A stretch of DNA of 64,000 nucleotides from Bradyrhizobium symbiodeficiens (GCF_002266465.3 NZ_CP029427.2:4652501-4716500); one strand, 5' to 3'; shown: positions 15,620-23,642, counted from the first letter of the stretch. The notes: generated by a model from the sequence alone, not told the origin. Translations and numbers: made by a program.

Positions 15620-18067
15620 GGCGCGCCGGCCGAAATCGGCGAGCAGCTTCGCGATCTCGTCGGCAGGCCGTGCCGCGCTGAACAGAAAGCCCTGCACCTC
15701 GTTGCAACCTTCGGCGCGCAGCCAGTCGAGCTGGTCTTCGGTCTCGACGCCCTCGGCGGTCGTGGTGATGTTGAGGCTGCGGCCGAGCCCGGAGATCGCG
15801 CGCACGATCGCGCCGCAATCGGGCCGCTCTGCCAGATCCTTCACGAACGAGCGGTCGATCTTGATCTTGTCGAACGGGAAGCTCCTGAGATAGCTGAGGC
15901 TGGAATAGCCGGTGCCGAAATCGTCCATGGAGATGCTGACGCCGAGCTCGCGCAACTGGTGCAGGATGGCGAGATTGGCATCGGTCTCGGCGAGGAAGAT
16001 CGACTCGGTGATTTCGAGCTCGAGCCGCCGCGGCGACAGGCCGGACTGCGCCAGCGCCGAGATCACGATTTGAACCAGATTGCGGCTGCGGAATTGCGCC
16101 GGCGACAGATTGACCGCGACCTTGACGTCGGCAGGCCATTTGACGGCCTCGGCGCAGGCTTCGCGCAGTACCCACTCTCCCAATTGGATGATGAGGCCGA
16201 TGTCCTCGGCAACCGGGATGAACTCCGCCGGCGAGATCATGCCCTTGTCCGGATGACGCCAGCGCAGCAGCGACTCGAAGCCGGAGATTCGGTCCGAGGC
16301 GATCGACACCAGCGGCTGGTAGTGCAGCTCGAACTCGCCATTGGCGAACGCACGGCGCAGATCGAGCTCCATGGCGCGGCGCTTCTGCGCTCGCAGGTCC
16401 ATCGCGCGCTCGAAGAAATGGTGTACGCCGCCGCCGTCGGACTTCGCCCGGTACAGCGCCATGTCGGCATTTCGCATCAGCTCTTCCGGCGTCGTGCCAT
16501 CGCCGGGCGACAGCGCGATGCCGATGCTGGCGCCGATCACCATCTCCTGACCGTCGAGATCATAGGGCGCCTTCAGCATGTCGATCAGCAGGCCAGCGCA
16601 GGCGCTGGCCTCGTTCGGCGAGACGTCGGCGGCGAGGATTACCGCGAATTCGTCGCCGCCGAGGCGGGCCGCCAGATTGCCGCCGCGGACCGCGGTGGTG
16701 AGCCGTTCGGCGACTTCCTTGAGCAGGCGGTCGCCGACGGGATGACCGAAGGAATCGTTGATGTTCTTGAACAGGTCGAGATCGATATAGAGCACGCCGA
16801 CGCGTTTGTCGCCGGCCTGGTCCAGCGCCTGCTTCAGGCGCTCCTGGAAATATTCGCGGTTCGGCAGGTCGGTGAGCCCGTCATGGTGCGCCATGTGCGC
16901 GATGCGCGCCTCGGCCTTGCGCCGCTCGGTGATGTCGACGACCGCGACCAGATAGCCGTCGCGATCGTCGAAGGGGACGCGGCGGCCGAAGGTGAGCACC
17001 TCGATCTCGCTGCCGTCGGCGCGCAAATGCCGCCAGTTGCGCGAGGAGTGATAGGCCTCGCCGAGGCGTTCGAGTGCCTCGGCGTGGCTGTCCCACTCGT
17101 CCTCCGGCCATATCTCGTGCAGCTTCATGCGCAGGAAAGCGGTGCGGCTGTAGCCGTAATGCTGGACCGCGGCGTCGTTGACGCCGAGGAACTCCCTGGT
17201 CTGCGCGTCGAACACCCACATCGGCATCGGGTTGTTGTCGAACAGCAGGCGGAACGAGGCGTCGCGCCGCTTCAACGCGGTGACGTCGGAGATCGTCAGC
17301 GAGACCACGTCGGCGAAGGCCGTCGCGCTGAGCCGGAGATGGCGGCCCTCGCTCTCGATCTCGAGCTGCTCGCCGCGGCCGCCGGCGACGGCCCTGAGCA
17401 GGAAGTTCATGATCTCGGGCAAGGCCAGCAACGTGCTGCCTTCGCCGATCCGCCGCCACAACAGGCTTCCGGTCGCGACCTTCAGCAGCGCGCTTGCGCT
17501 GCTGTTGTGGTGCACGACCTGCAGATCGGATGGTTTGCCGCCGGCATCGCGCAGCATCGCCAGCGAGATGACCGCGTCGTCGGTCGAGGCGAAGATCGCG
17601 TCCAGCAGATTGTACTGCGTGCCGCGTTCGTTGATGTAAGCGCCGACCAGCGTGGCGCCCCAGCGCGAGGCCGTCGGCAGCGCCAGCACGTCGTAGGTCC
17701 GCACCATGCCGTCGCGCACGCAATGCGCGCTGGCCCGATGCGGTCGTCCATTGGCCAGCGCGGACGTTGCCGCTTCCGACAGCGCGGTGGCGCAATCCGG
17801 CGACAATTCGGCGACGGGAATGTCCCAGCGCTCCTCGCCGAGCCATTTTTGCACGTAGCGTCCGCTGCGCGACCGTTCGAGCGTGCCGTCGTTCCTGAGC
17901 AGCGCAATGTGATCGGCGAGCCGTCCGAGACTGCCGAGCATCACGTCCTCATAGCGCGGCAGCCGATCGCCCGGCTTCAGCGCGGCACGCCATTTGCGCT
18001 GAAGCACCGGGATGTCGTCGAACATTTCGGCGGCCGGTTTTCCCGACACTTTCTTCGCGGCATTCAT
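15605..18067 (-). CDS. PAS-GGDEF-EAL cyclic-di-GMP signalling protein
   Basis: The 820-residue cytoplasmic protein (from the ATG at 18067; GGGGA lies 6 bases before it) has an N-terminal region resembling a PAS_5-like sensor, a PAS module near 110-260, a clear PAS at about 271-380 (LLFDNNPMPMWVFDA), a GGDEF domain (about 395-545) and an EAL domain (about 560-810). The cyclase site RLGGDEF (470-474 for GGDEF) is intact, but the inhibitory RxxD site reads RGGN at 461-464. The EAL motif is ESLLRW (Glu598 kept), and the other phosphodiesterase motifs (NLSPAQF, EITES, DDFGTG, KIDRSFV, EGVET) are present. It could therefore make or degrade c-di-GMP. No membrane segment is seen. Confidence 0.93.
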   Translation of the reverse strand: MNAAKKVSGKPAAEMFDDIPVLQRKWRAALKPGDRLPRYEDVMLGSLGRLADHIALLRNDGTLERSRSGRYVQKWLGEERWDIPVAELSPDCATALSEAATSALANGRPHRASAHCVRDGMVRTYDVLALPTASRWGATLVGAYINERGTQYNLLDAIFASTDDAVISLAMLRDAGGKPSDLQVVHHNSSASALLKVATGSLLWRRIGEGSTLLALPEIMNFLLRAVAGGRGEQLEIESEGRHLRLSATAFADVVSLTISDVTALKRRDASFRLLFDNNPMPMWVFDAQTREFLGVNDAAVQHYGYSRTAFLRMKLHEIWPEDEWDSHAEALERLGEAYHSSRNWRHLRADGSEIEVLTFGRRVPFDDRDGYLVAVVDITERRKAEARIAHMAHHDGLTDLPNREYFQERLKQALDQAGDKRVGVLYIDLDLFKNINDSFGHPVGDRLLKEVAERLTTAVRGGNLAARLGGDEFAVILAADVSPNEASACAGLLIDMLKAPYDLDGQEMVIGASIGIALSPGDGTTPEELMRNADMALYRAKSDGGGVHHFFERAMDLRAQKRRAMELDLRRAFANGEFELHYQPLVSIASDRISGFESLLRWRHPDKGMISPAEFIPVAEDIGLIIQLGEWVLREACAEAVKWPADVKVAVNLSPAQFRSRNLVQIVISALAQSGLSPRRLELEITESIFLAETDANLAILHQLRELGVSISMDDFGTGYSSLSYLRSFPFDKIKIDRSFVKDLAERPDCGAIVRAISGLGRSLNITTTAEGVETEDQLDWLRAEGCNEVQGFLFSAARPADEIAKLLADFGRRASRAA

Positions 18068-18249
18068 GGCAGTCCCCAACGCACTTTCCCGCTGCATCCA
18101 ATGCAGCTGCGCTTAACGACCTGTAAAAAGGTCGCAGGCGCGGGTTCCATTCGGTGATTATGACAGTTTTAAGTCAGGTGTTGGTTAGTGGGTGTTAGAG
18201 ACTGTGACGGTCGTACGAAGGGATGCGTTCGGGTGTGTGCGCTCGAATT

Positions 18250-18350
18250 TGGACGCGCGTCTCTCTGTCCCGGACGCGCTGCAACGCCCTTCGCGTTGCG
18301 GCGCAGAGCCGAAGGGACGCTGCGCCGCGTCCGGGGCACGAGACTTTTGG
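18250..18350. repeat. REP-like cruciform element
   Basis: Three nested or adjacent inverted repeats stand here. CCCGGACGCG at 18269-18278 pairs with CGCGTCCGGG at 18326-18335. Inside it, GCAACGC/GCGTTGC form a 7-bp hairpin (about 18281-18299), and GCGGCGCAG at 18298-18306 pairs with CTGCGCCGC at 18320-18328. The layout and wording match a dispersed intergenic repeat that I recall from Bradyrhizobium genomes. There is no coding potential here that I can support. Confidence 0.6.
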
Positions 18351-18431
18351 TCAACGACACACATGATTGATCATCCTCGCGGCGCATTTCGCCCGAGCTT
18401 TGTTGATCGCTTCACCCTCGAATGAAAGAGG

Positions 18432-18955
18432 GCGCAGGGAAGACCGGGCGCCGGCTGGCACCCGCGGTCCACTGTGCGAATTCTGCGTAACGAGAAACTG
18501 CACAGCGGCATACAGGTGTAGCCAGGACAGCCCGGCCTTCCCTGCGCAGTGGCTTTACGGCTTATGTCGTGCTCTCCCCGGGGAGCGTTGCGCTATTGCC
18601 CCCGTCGCCTTGCGGATGGCTGACGCGTGCGTCCGGTTGGACGACATGCATCACCACAAGACTTGGCGCACAGACCCCGGGCGCCAGGACCACACGATTT
18701 TGCCGTACGCCGATCACACCGGTCGTGTGCGCGAGGCGCCTTGCTCACGGTTGCCCGCCCTGCAAAACCCTTCGCGCCGATGTCATCTGCGTCCACCGCC
18801 GCCCGGCCCGCGTTCGTGACGATCGCGATACGCCCCTCTTCCTTGGGCCGGGTCGAGGCGATACATGCGCTCTTTCCGAAATTCGGTAAAGTGGAATATT
18901 TTTGCCGATCCGTATCGACCCATGGATGGGGTGTTTTGCCCGACAGGGAGTCAAA
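18432..18955. repeat. Large structured repeat, possible noncoding RNA element
   Basis: The 5' part folds into nested stems. GCGCAGGGAAG (18432-18442) pairs perfectly with CTTCCCTGCGC (18537-18547). After a 1x1 mismatch the stem continues with CCGGG (18444-18448)/CCCGG (18531-18535). Inside it CTGGC (18455-18459) pairs with GCCAG (18521-18525), and CTGTGC (18472-18477) with GCACAG (18500-18505). Further stems follow: TCCCCGGGGA near 18573-18586, CGTCC/GGACG around 18630-18645, TGGCGC/GCGCCA around 18663-18686, and CACAC/GTGTG around 18715-18729. The stretch ends near a TTTTGCCCGACAGGG word. I recall very similar sequence scattered in Bradyrhizobium genomes, often overprinted with spurious gene calls. 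No frame here has a ribosome binding site or a recognisable protein. Confidence 0.55.
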
Positions 18956-19136
18956 TTCTAGTAGGCCCAATTAGGCCCCCTAGCCGGGCTACGGAAATCC
19001 AACCTCTGTCTCCGGTGCGAACAACGCGGATCACCGGGAACGTGCACTGCCGGGCCGACTGCTTCGCCCGGACTCCTTCTCGCGTGCCTTTCAATAGGTC
19101 AGGGTTGCCCACAATAAGAACAACCGCGAGGACTTT

Positions 19137-19160
19137 AGATATGTAAAACTGTTTTAACTG
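19137..19160 (+). promoter_or_regulatory. Shared operator-like element, copy 1
   Basis: This 24-nt element begins AGATA and ends TTTAACTG. In it TAAAAC (19144-19149) and GTTTTA (19151-19156) form a 13-bp palindrome. It ends 12 bases before the dehydrogenase start and just before its GGAGG. A second copy with 19 of 24 identical bases lies at 21227-21250 upstream of the paralogous dehydrogenase, in the spacer shared with the regulator gene. It is a likely binding site for that regulator. Confidence 0.5.
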
Positions 19161-19172
19161 ACGGAGGCGATG

Positions 19173-20513
19173 ATGCCGATCGATTTTACGCTGACGTCTT
19201 ATCAGCGGCGCCTGCAACGGATGGCCCGCGAGTTCGCCAACGAGATCCTTGCCCCGCTGGTGCGCCCGGCCGACGAAAATGCCGATCCGCAGAAGGCTTT
19301 CCAGTCGATCAAGGGCGCCTACGTCGAAAGCTACAAACTCGGCTTCGCTACCGGGTTCATTCCCAAGAAGTACGGCGGCGGCGGCATCTCAAACGTCGAT
19401 CTCCAGATCGTGGTAGAAGAACTCTGCGCAGTCGATCCCGGCTTCGCTACCATCCTGCTCGTGAACGGACTGGCCTTGATGCCGCTGGTCTGGTTCGCCA
19501 ACGAACGGCAGAAGCAACAATGGCTGGTGCCCGCGACCAGCGATCCGCGCGGTGAATATTTGGCCGGATGGACCGTGAGCGAAGCAGCCGGGACCCCCGG
19601 GGGAACGGCGAATTTCGACGGCCCGGCGTCCCTTCCCGCCGGCATCGCGTTGACCGCTGTGCACGACAAGAAAAACGGCGAGTACATCCTCAACGGACGA
19701 AAGCATTGGCCGGCAAATGCCGGTGGTTGGGATTTGCAGGGCGCAGACGTCAATGTCTGCATCGTTCGGACCACGCCCGAGGCTGAAGGATCTCGCGCGC
19801 TGAGCGCCATCATCATTCCACGCGGGACCCCTGGCGTCACCTACGAGCCGCCGATCAGCAAACTTGGGCACCGCATCTGCCAAAATAATTCCGTGGTGTT
19901 TTCGGACTGCCGCGTGCCGGAGGAAAACGCCTTCGCGGTAGGAAACGGCGATCTCGTCGTCAACAAGGCCTTTACCTGGTCGGGACCCGTGGCCGCGATC
20001 GCGTCCGTCGGTGTAGCGCGGTCCGCCTACGAATACGCGTTATCGTGGTCTAAAAAATACACCGGCGGAGGAGACAAGCCGATCATCAACCACCAGATCG
20101 TGGCCTACACGCTGGCGGAGGTCGCGATGAAGGTCGAGGCCGGACGCGCGTTCGCCTGGAAGGCGGCCCATTATCACGACCTTCACGACGCCAACGGTCA
20201 TGCGATCGGCCCTATGTCGAAGGTGTTTTGCAGCGAAATGCTGTTCAACGCCGTGTTTCAGGCGATGAAGGTCGTCGGCGTCAACGCACTGGACACGTCC
20301 AATCCTCTCGGGCGCTATCTCCGCGAAGCCTCGGTTTTCCCGCTCTATGACGCCGGTAATGTCGGCATGCAGATGCGGAAGATCTGTGCGGTCATGGCCG
20401 ATCCCGCCTTCGACCCGCGCTCCATCGCGGCCTCGGCTGCAACGCCCTTCGGAAAGCAGGCGCCCCCGCCAGATACTCAAGCCGTCGGCAGGAACCTGAA
20501 GCGGCAGGCCTGA
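19173..20513 (+). CDS. Acyl-CoA dehydrogenase family protein, paralogue 1
   Basis: The 446-residue flavoprotein has the acyl-CoA dehydrogenase layout: an N-terminal helical domain, a middle beta domain with the flavin/substrate motif AGWTVSEAAGTPGG (about 131-144), and a C-terminal helical domain from about residue 270 (SGPVAAIASVGVARSAYEYAL). The site that usually holds the catalytic Glu (IYEGT in medium-chain enzymes) reads LYDAGNVGMQ with Asp393. The protein is clearly paralogous to the one at 21363. GGAGG lies 5 bases before the ATG at 19173; the ATG at 19170 is too close to it. The 3' end overlaps the convergent regulator gene by 37 bp. The substrate is unknown, and the neighbouring paralogue suggests successive steps or a two-subunit enzyme. 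Confidence 0.88.
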   Translation: MPIDFTLTSYQRRLQRMAREFANEILAPLVRPADENADPQKAFQSIKGAYVESYKLGFATGFIPKKYGGGGISNVDLQIVVEELCAVDPGFATILLVNGLALMPLVWFANERQKQQWLVPATSDPRGEYLAGWTVSEAAGTPGGTANFDGPASLPAGIALTAVHDKKNGEYILNGRKHWPANAGGWDLQGADVNVCIVRTTPEAEGSRALSAIIIPRGTPGVTYEPPISKLGHRICQNNSVVFSDCRVPEENAFAVGNGDLVVNKAFTWSGPVAAIASVGVARSAYEYALSWSKKYTGGGDKPIINHQIVAYTLAEVAMKVEAGRAFAWKAAHYHDLHDANGHAIGPMSKVFCSEMLFNAVFQAMKVVGVNALDTSNPLGRYLREASVFPLYDAGNVGMQMRKICAVMADPAFDPRSIAASAATPFGKQAPPPDTQAVGRNLKRQA

Positions 20514-21106
20514 CCGCCGCGCTGCATGCATTCCTGATGCTCGATGGGCGCGCCCATCAGGCCCGACAGAAAGCCGAGGTCGAATTGACAGACCTCGGTG
20601 TAGTCCTTCGAAAGATCGTGGAATACGCAGTTCTTGCATTCGATGCGGGGAAGCTTCTCACCCTTGCCAGGGGAAGTGACGCGGGCCGCGAACCCGGTCT
20701 CGTTCATGATCTTCACGATCTCGACGACGCGTTCGACCCGGGTCTTTCCCACCAGACGGGGAATCGCCGCCGCCGACATGTCCACACCCAATTCGAACAT
20801 GTAGGCGCCGAACTTCGACGCGCCGATCTTCTTCCGCAAGCTCTCGAACATGACGCGCGAAAACCAGGAATAGCGCTTCGGAAACAGATCAATACCGCTT
20901 TCGGTCAAGGTATATAGAAAGCGTGGCCGGCCTCCGCTCTTCGAAGACGTGTGCTGCACGTATCCGGAACGCTCCATCCCCGAAAGATGCTGCTTCACCG
21001 CGCTGCGCGTGAGATCGACCTCGCCGGCAAGTTCGTCCACCGTCAGTCCGGCCTTGGCTTCCAGAAGTTTGGCCAGCAGCTTTTGCTGGGTATCGCCGAC
21101 GATCAC
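20477..21106 (-). CDS. Winged-helix regulator with SufR-like cysteine cluster
   Basis: The 209-residue protein has an ArsR/DeoR-like winged helix at about 4-75 (LTVDELAGEVDLTRSAVKQH, then SGGRPRFLYTLTESG) as in the COG2345/SufR group. Its C-terminal half carries five Cys: 157, 160, 173, 193 and 201. The spacing 160-173-201 (13 and 28) equals that of the iron-sulfur ligands I recall for SufR, so a cluster-sensing role is plausible. The GTG at 21106, seven bases after GGAGG, is the natural start; the ATG at 21217 would add 37 unlikely residues. It sits between and opposite to two acyl-CoA dehydrogenase genes that share an upstream element, and it probably represses both. Confidence 0.8.
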   Translation of the reverse strand: MIVGDTQQKLLAKLLEAKAGLTVDELAGEVDLTRSAVKQHLSGMERSGYVQHTSSKSGGRPRFLYTLTESGIDLFPKRYSWFSRVMFESLRKKIGASKFGAYMFELGVDMSAAAIPRLVGKTRVERVVEIVKIMNETGFAARVTSPGKGEKLPRIECKNCVFHDLSKDYTEVCQFDLGFLSGLMGAPIEHQECMQRGGQACRFRFLPTA

Positions 21107-21226
21107 GCAAAGCCTCCAGTTACGGCTGCATCGCCAGATGTATCCGAAGAAACGGACCGGCGCTGCGTCAATTTCAATCACATCATGCACAAAACGCCGA
21201 CAGATTGCACGCGCCAAAAGCGCTTG

Positions 21227-21250
21227 AGATACTTTAAACAGATTTAACTG
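21227..21250 (+). promoter_or_regulatory. Shared operator-like element, copy 2
   Basis: This is the second copy of the AGATA...TTTAACTG element, identical to copy 1 at 19 of 24 positions. Its central palindrome is less perfect (TTAAAC/ATTTAA). It lies 112 bases before the second dehydrogenase and 120 bases before the divergent regulator start, so it could serve both promoters. Confidence 0.5.
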
Positions 21251-21362
21251 CCTAAACTATCTTCTTGTCGTTTTGTCCCGACGTCCCATGATTGGAGCGT
21301 TGAAGCAGCCCGGCCGGCCTCGCCTCCAACGATCTGTAACGAGCAATCAACGGAGAGCACGA

Positions 21363-22709
21363 ATGGCGATCGATTTCACGATGTCACCGGAGCAGCGGAA
21401 GATTCAGAAGTTTGCGCGGGAGTTTACGGAGAACATCCTCGCGCCTGTCATCCCGGCGGCCGACAAGGAGCCGGACCCCATGCTGGCCTACCAGAAGACC
21501 AAGGGCGCCTACATCGAGGCCTACAAGGCAGGCATCGCCATGGCCATGCTGCCAAAGCAATATGGCGGCGCCGAAATGTCGTGCCTCGACTACGTGATCG
21601 CTTGCGAGGAGATCACCTCCGTCGATCCCGGGTTCGCCTGTACCTGCCTCTGCAACGGCCTCGGCCTGATGCCGGTCCTGTGGTACGGCTCCGACGAACA
21701 AAAGAAGCGATTCCTCGGCGAGGCAACGTCCGATCCGACCGGGACCTATCTGAGCGCCTGGACCGCCGGCGAACCGCCGGGCGGCACCGGCGGCACGGCG
21801 AATTTCGACAGCCCGCTGCCGAAGGCCGGAATCGGCATGACGGCGGTCAAGAAGGGCGACCGGTTCATCATCAACGGCAAGAAGAAATGGTCGTCCTCCG
21901 CGGGCTGGGACGGACTGGGTACCAACACCCAGACCGCGATCATCCGCACCGACAGCAGCGTCGGCGGCACGGAAGGATTGTCGGCGATCGTCGTTGAGCG
22001 CGGCACGCCGGGCATCACCTGGACGTTCCTCGACAAGGAAGGCCACCGCACCACGTCGAACGCATTTGTCGTGTTCGAGAATGCCGAGGTTCCTGTCGAC
22101 AACCTGCTGCCCGGCGCCGCGGGGAACGGCGATCTCGTCATCAACCGCAACTTTGCCTGGTCTGGTCCGGTGGCGGCGATTGCCGCGGTCGGCGTAGCCC
22201 GGGCGGCCTACGAGGACGCGCTGAAATTCCTGAAGAGCAACACGGCTGGATCACTCACCCCGATCATCCGCTTCCAGAATGCCGGCTACATCATGGGCGA
22301 CGTCGCCGCCAAGATCGAGTCCGCGCGTTATTTCGCCTGGCGGGCCGCCGACTACCTCGACAAGCACTCGCAGCACGCCGAACTCATCGGCGCAATGTGC
22401 AAGATCAACGTTACCGAAACGATGATCGATTGCGTTTACAAATGCATGCAGATTGTCGGCGTCAACAGCCTCAGCACGGAGTACAAGTTCGGCAAATATC
22501 TTCGGGAGGCTTCGGTATTGCCGATCTACGACGGCGGCAACATGGGAATGCAGCGCCGCCGCGTGCACGGCATCATCGCGGACGAGAACTTCAATCCGCG
22601 CGCAATCATGGACGACGACTTCGTCAAGTTCGACAAGTCGATGGAAGCCATCGACACAGTCGCCGATCCCCTGCCCAGAACGCGCGGAATCATGGAAGCT
22701 GCGGAATAG
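21363..22709 (+). CDS. Acyl-CoA dehydrogenase family protein, paralogue 2
   Basis: The 448-residue protein has the same domain order as its neighbour: helical start (FTMSPEQRKIQKFAREFTEN), beta domain with SAWTAGEPPGGTGGTANF (about 131-148), and C-terminal helices from WSGPVAAIAAVGVARAAYED. At the catalytic-base position it reads PIYDGGNMGMQ with Asp390 instead of Glu, as in the paralogue. CGGAGAGCACGA precedes the ATG at 21363. It is followed by a strong terminator. Paralogue, regulator and shared element suggest one acyl-CoA oxidation module. The two proteins align over their full length, at about half identity by eye. Confidence 0.89.
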   Translation: MAIDFTMSPEQRKIQKFAREFTENILAPVIPAADKEPDPMLAYQKTKGAYIEAYKAGIAMAMLPKQYGGAEMSCLDYVIACEEITSVDPGFACTCLCNGLGLMPVLWYGSDEQKKRFLGEATSDPTGTYLSAWTAGEPPGGTGGTANFDSPLPKAGIGMTAVKKGDRFIINGKKKWSSSAGWDGLGTNTQTAIIRTDSSVGGTEGLSAIVVERGTPGITWTFLDKEGHRTTSNAFVVFENAEVPVDNLLPGAAGNGDLVINRNFAWSGPVAAIAAVGVARAAYEDALKFLKSNTAGSLTPIIRFQNAGYIMGDVAAKIESARYFAWRAADYLDKHSQHAELIGAMCKINVTETMIDCVYKCMQIVGVNSLSTEYKFGKYLREASVLPIYDGGNMGMQRRRVHGIIADENFNPRAIMDDDFVKFDKSMEAIDTVADPLPRTRGIMEAAE

Positions 22710-22716
22710 AACTTTC

Positions 22717-22748
22717 GGGACCGGCCTCTGGAAGGCCGGTCCCCTTTT
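22717..22748 (+). terminator. Rho-independent terminator of acyl-CoA dehydrogenase gene
   Basis: GGGACCGGCCT (22717-22727) and AGGCCGGTCCC (22733-22743) form an 11-bp perfect stem with a CTGGA loop, followed by CTTTT. It begins 7 bases after the dehydrogenase stop codon. Confidence 0.85.
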
Positions 22749-22762
22749 CCACCAACGCCCCA

Positions 22763-23614
22763 CTAGCCTGCCAACCTTTCGATCACGAGATCGAGCAGCG
22801 CGCGCAGGCGGGCGAGGCGCTTCATATCGCGGTGATAGCCGACATAGGTGTCGCGGCCGGGCGGCGCCGCTCCGATGTCGAGCGCAACCAGACGGCGATC
22901 GCGGTCGCCGAGCGGACGCGGCAATACGGCAAAGCCGTCGCCGCTGGCGCAAAGCTCGGCCTGCACCTGCCTGTTGTTGCTGCGCGAGGCGATGGCTGCA
23001 TTCGGCAGCGCGCGCTTCAGCCAGACTGCGTCCGGCATGTCGGCGAACTCGGCATTCATGGTGACGACGCGGACAGCGCTGCCGTCGCCTGCGCGCGGCG
23101 GCTTGCTGCCCTTCTTGCCGTAGAGCGCGTAAGGAATGTGCAGCAGCTTTCTGGAGATCACCTCGGGCTCGCTGAACGGCTTGATGCGGAAGACCAGATC
23201 GGCTTCGCGCCGCGGCAGACTGTAGAGCCGCGCATCGGTGAGGAGCTCCACCGTCACCTTCGGATGACGCTTGCCGAACGCGGCGATCACCGGCGACAGC
23301 ATCACCGTCCCGAACCAGTCCGACGACGACAGGCGCAACAGGCCGTCGAGCTGCGTCTCGGCACCGGAGACGTGGCGTTCCAGCGCGAGTGCCTCGTCCT
23401 CGATCCGCTCGGCATGACGGAGCACGGCCGTGCCCTCGTCGGTCAGCACCAGGCCATCCGCCGTGCGCTGGAACAGGGTCTGTCCCAACGACGTCTCGAG
23501 CGCGCGAAGCCGCCGGCCCATCGTCGGCTGGGTCTGGCCGATCTTTCGTGCGGCAGCGCCGAGCGTGCCCTCGCGCGCAATTGCCAGGAAGATACGCAGA
23601 TCGCTCCAGTCCAT
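22763..23614 (-). CDS. LysR-family transcriptional regulator
   Basis: The 283-residue protein has the LysR helix-turn-helix at 1-60 (MDWSDLRIFLAIAREGTLGA, ARKIGQTQPTMGRRLRALE) and a substrate-binding domain from about 90. The ATG at 23614 with AGGA 7-10 bases upstream starts right at the DNA-binding domain. Upstream ATGs at 23629 and beyond would add a leader that is not seen in the family. It is divergent from the quinone oxidoreductase gene with 102 bp between them, the classic LysR arrangement, so that gene is its probable target. The inducer is unknown. Confidence 0.88.
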   Translation of the reverse strand: MDWSDLRIFLAIAREGTLGAAARKIGQTQPTMGRRLRALETSLGQTLFQRTADGLVLTDEGTAVLRHAERIEDEALALERHVSGAETQLDGLLRLSSSDWFGTVMLSPVIAAFGKRHPKVTVELLTDARLYSLPRREADLVFRIKPFSEPEVISRKLLHIPYALYGKKGSKPPRAGDGSAVRVVTMNAEFADMPDAVWLKRALPNAAIASRSNNRQVQAELCASGDGFAVLPRPLGDRDRRLVALDIGAAPPGRDTYVGYHRDMKRLARLRALLDLVIERLAG

Positions 23615-23626
23615 CGGAAATCCTGC

Positions 23627-23642
23627 CATACAAAAATGTATG
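23627..23642. promoter_or_regulatory. Palindrome in the LysR/oxidoreductase spacer
   Basis: CATACA (23627-23632) and TGTATG (23637-23642) form a perfect dyad around AAAA. It starts 13 bases upstream of the LysR start codon, a position fitting autorepression. The centre ATACAAAAATGTAT obeys the loose LysR pattern of an AT-rich interrupted dyad. Confidence 0.4.

Larger units (their letters stand above)
18068..19136. other. Gene-free kilobase between the GGDEF-EAL and acyl-CoA dehydrogenase genes
   Basis: Apart from the REP-like element and the structured repeat, I see nothing supportable as a gene. All open frames are short, lack ribosome binding sites and cross the hairpins. A further small repeat, TAGGCCC-type words around 18961-18985, adjoins the end of the structured repeat. 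Confidence 0.6.

Noticed and set aside
15959..18157. Open frame of about 730 codons on the forward strand opposite the GGDEF-EAL gene
   Set aside because: It is an antisense shadow of a gene with intact GGDEF and EAL motifs; the protein is low-complexity Arg/Ala/Glu sequence.
18367..18974. Several overlapping frames of 90-150 codons in both directions within the structured repeat
   Set aside because: They lack ribosome binding sites and cross the nested stems; this kind of repeat is a known source of false gene calls.
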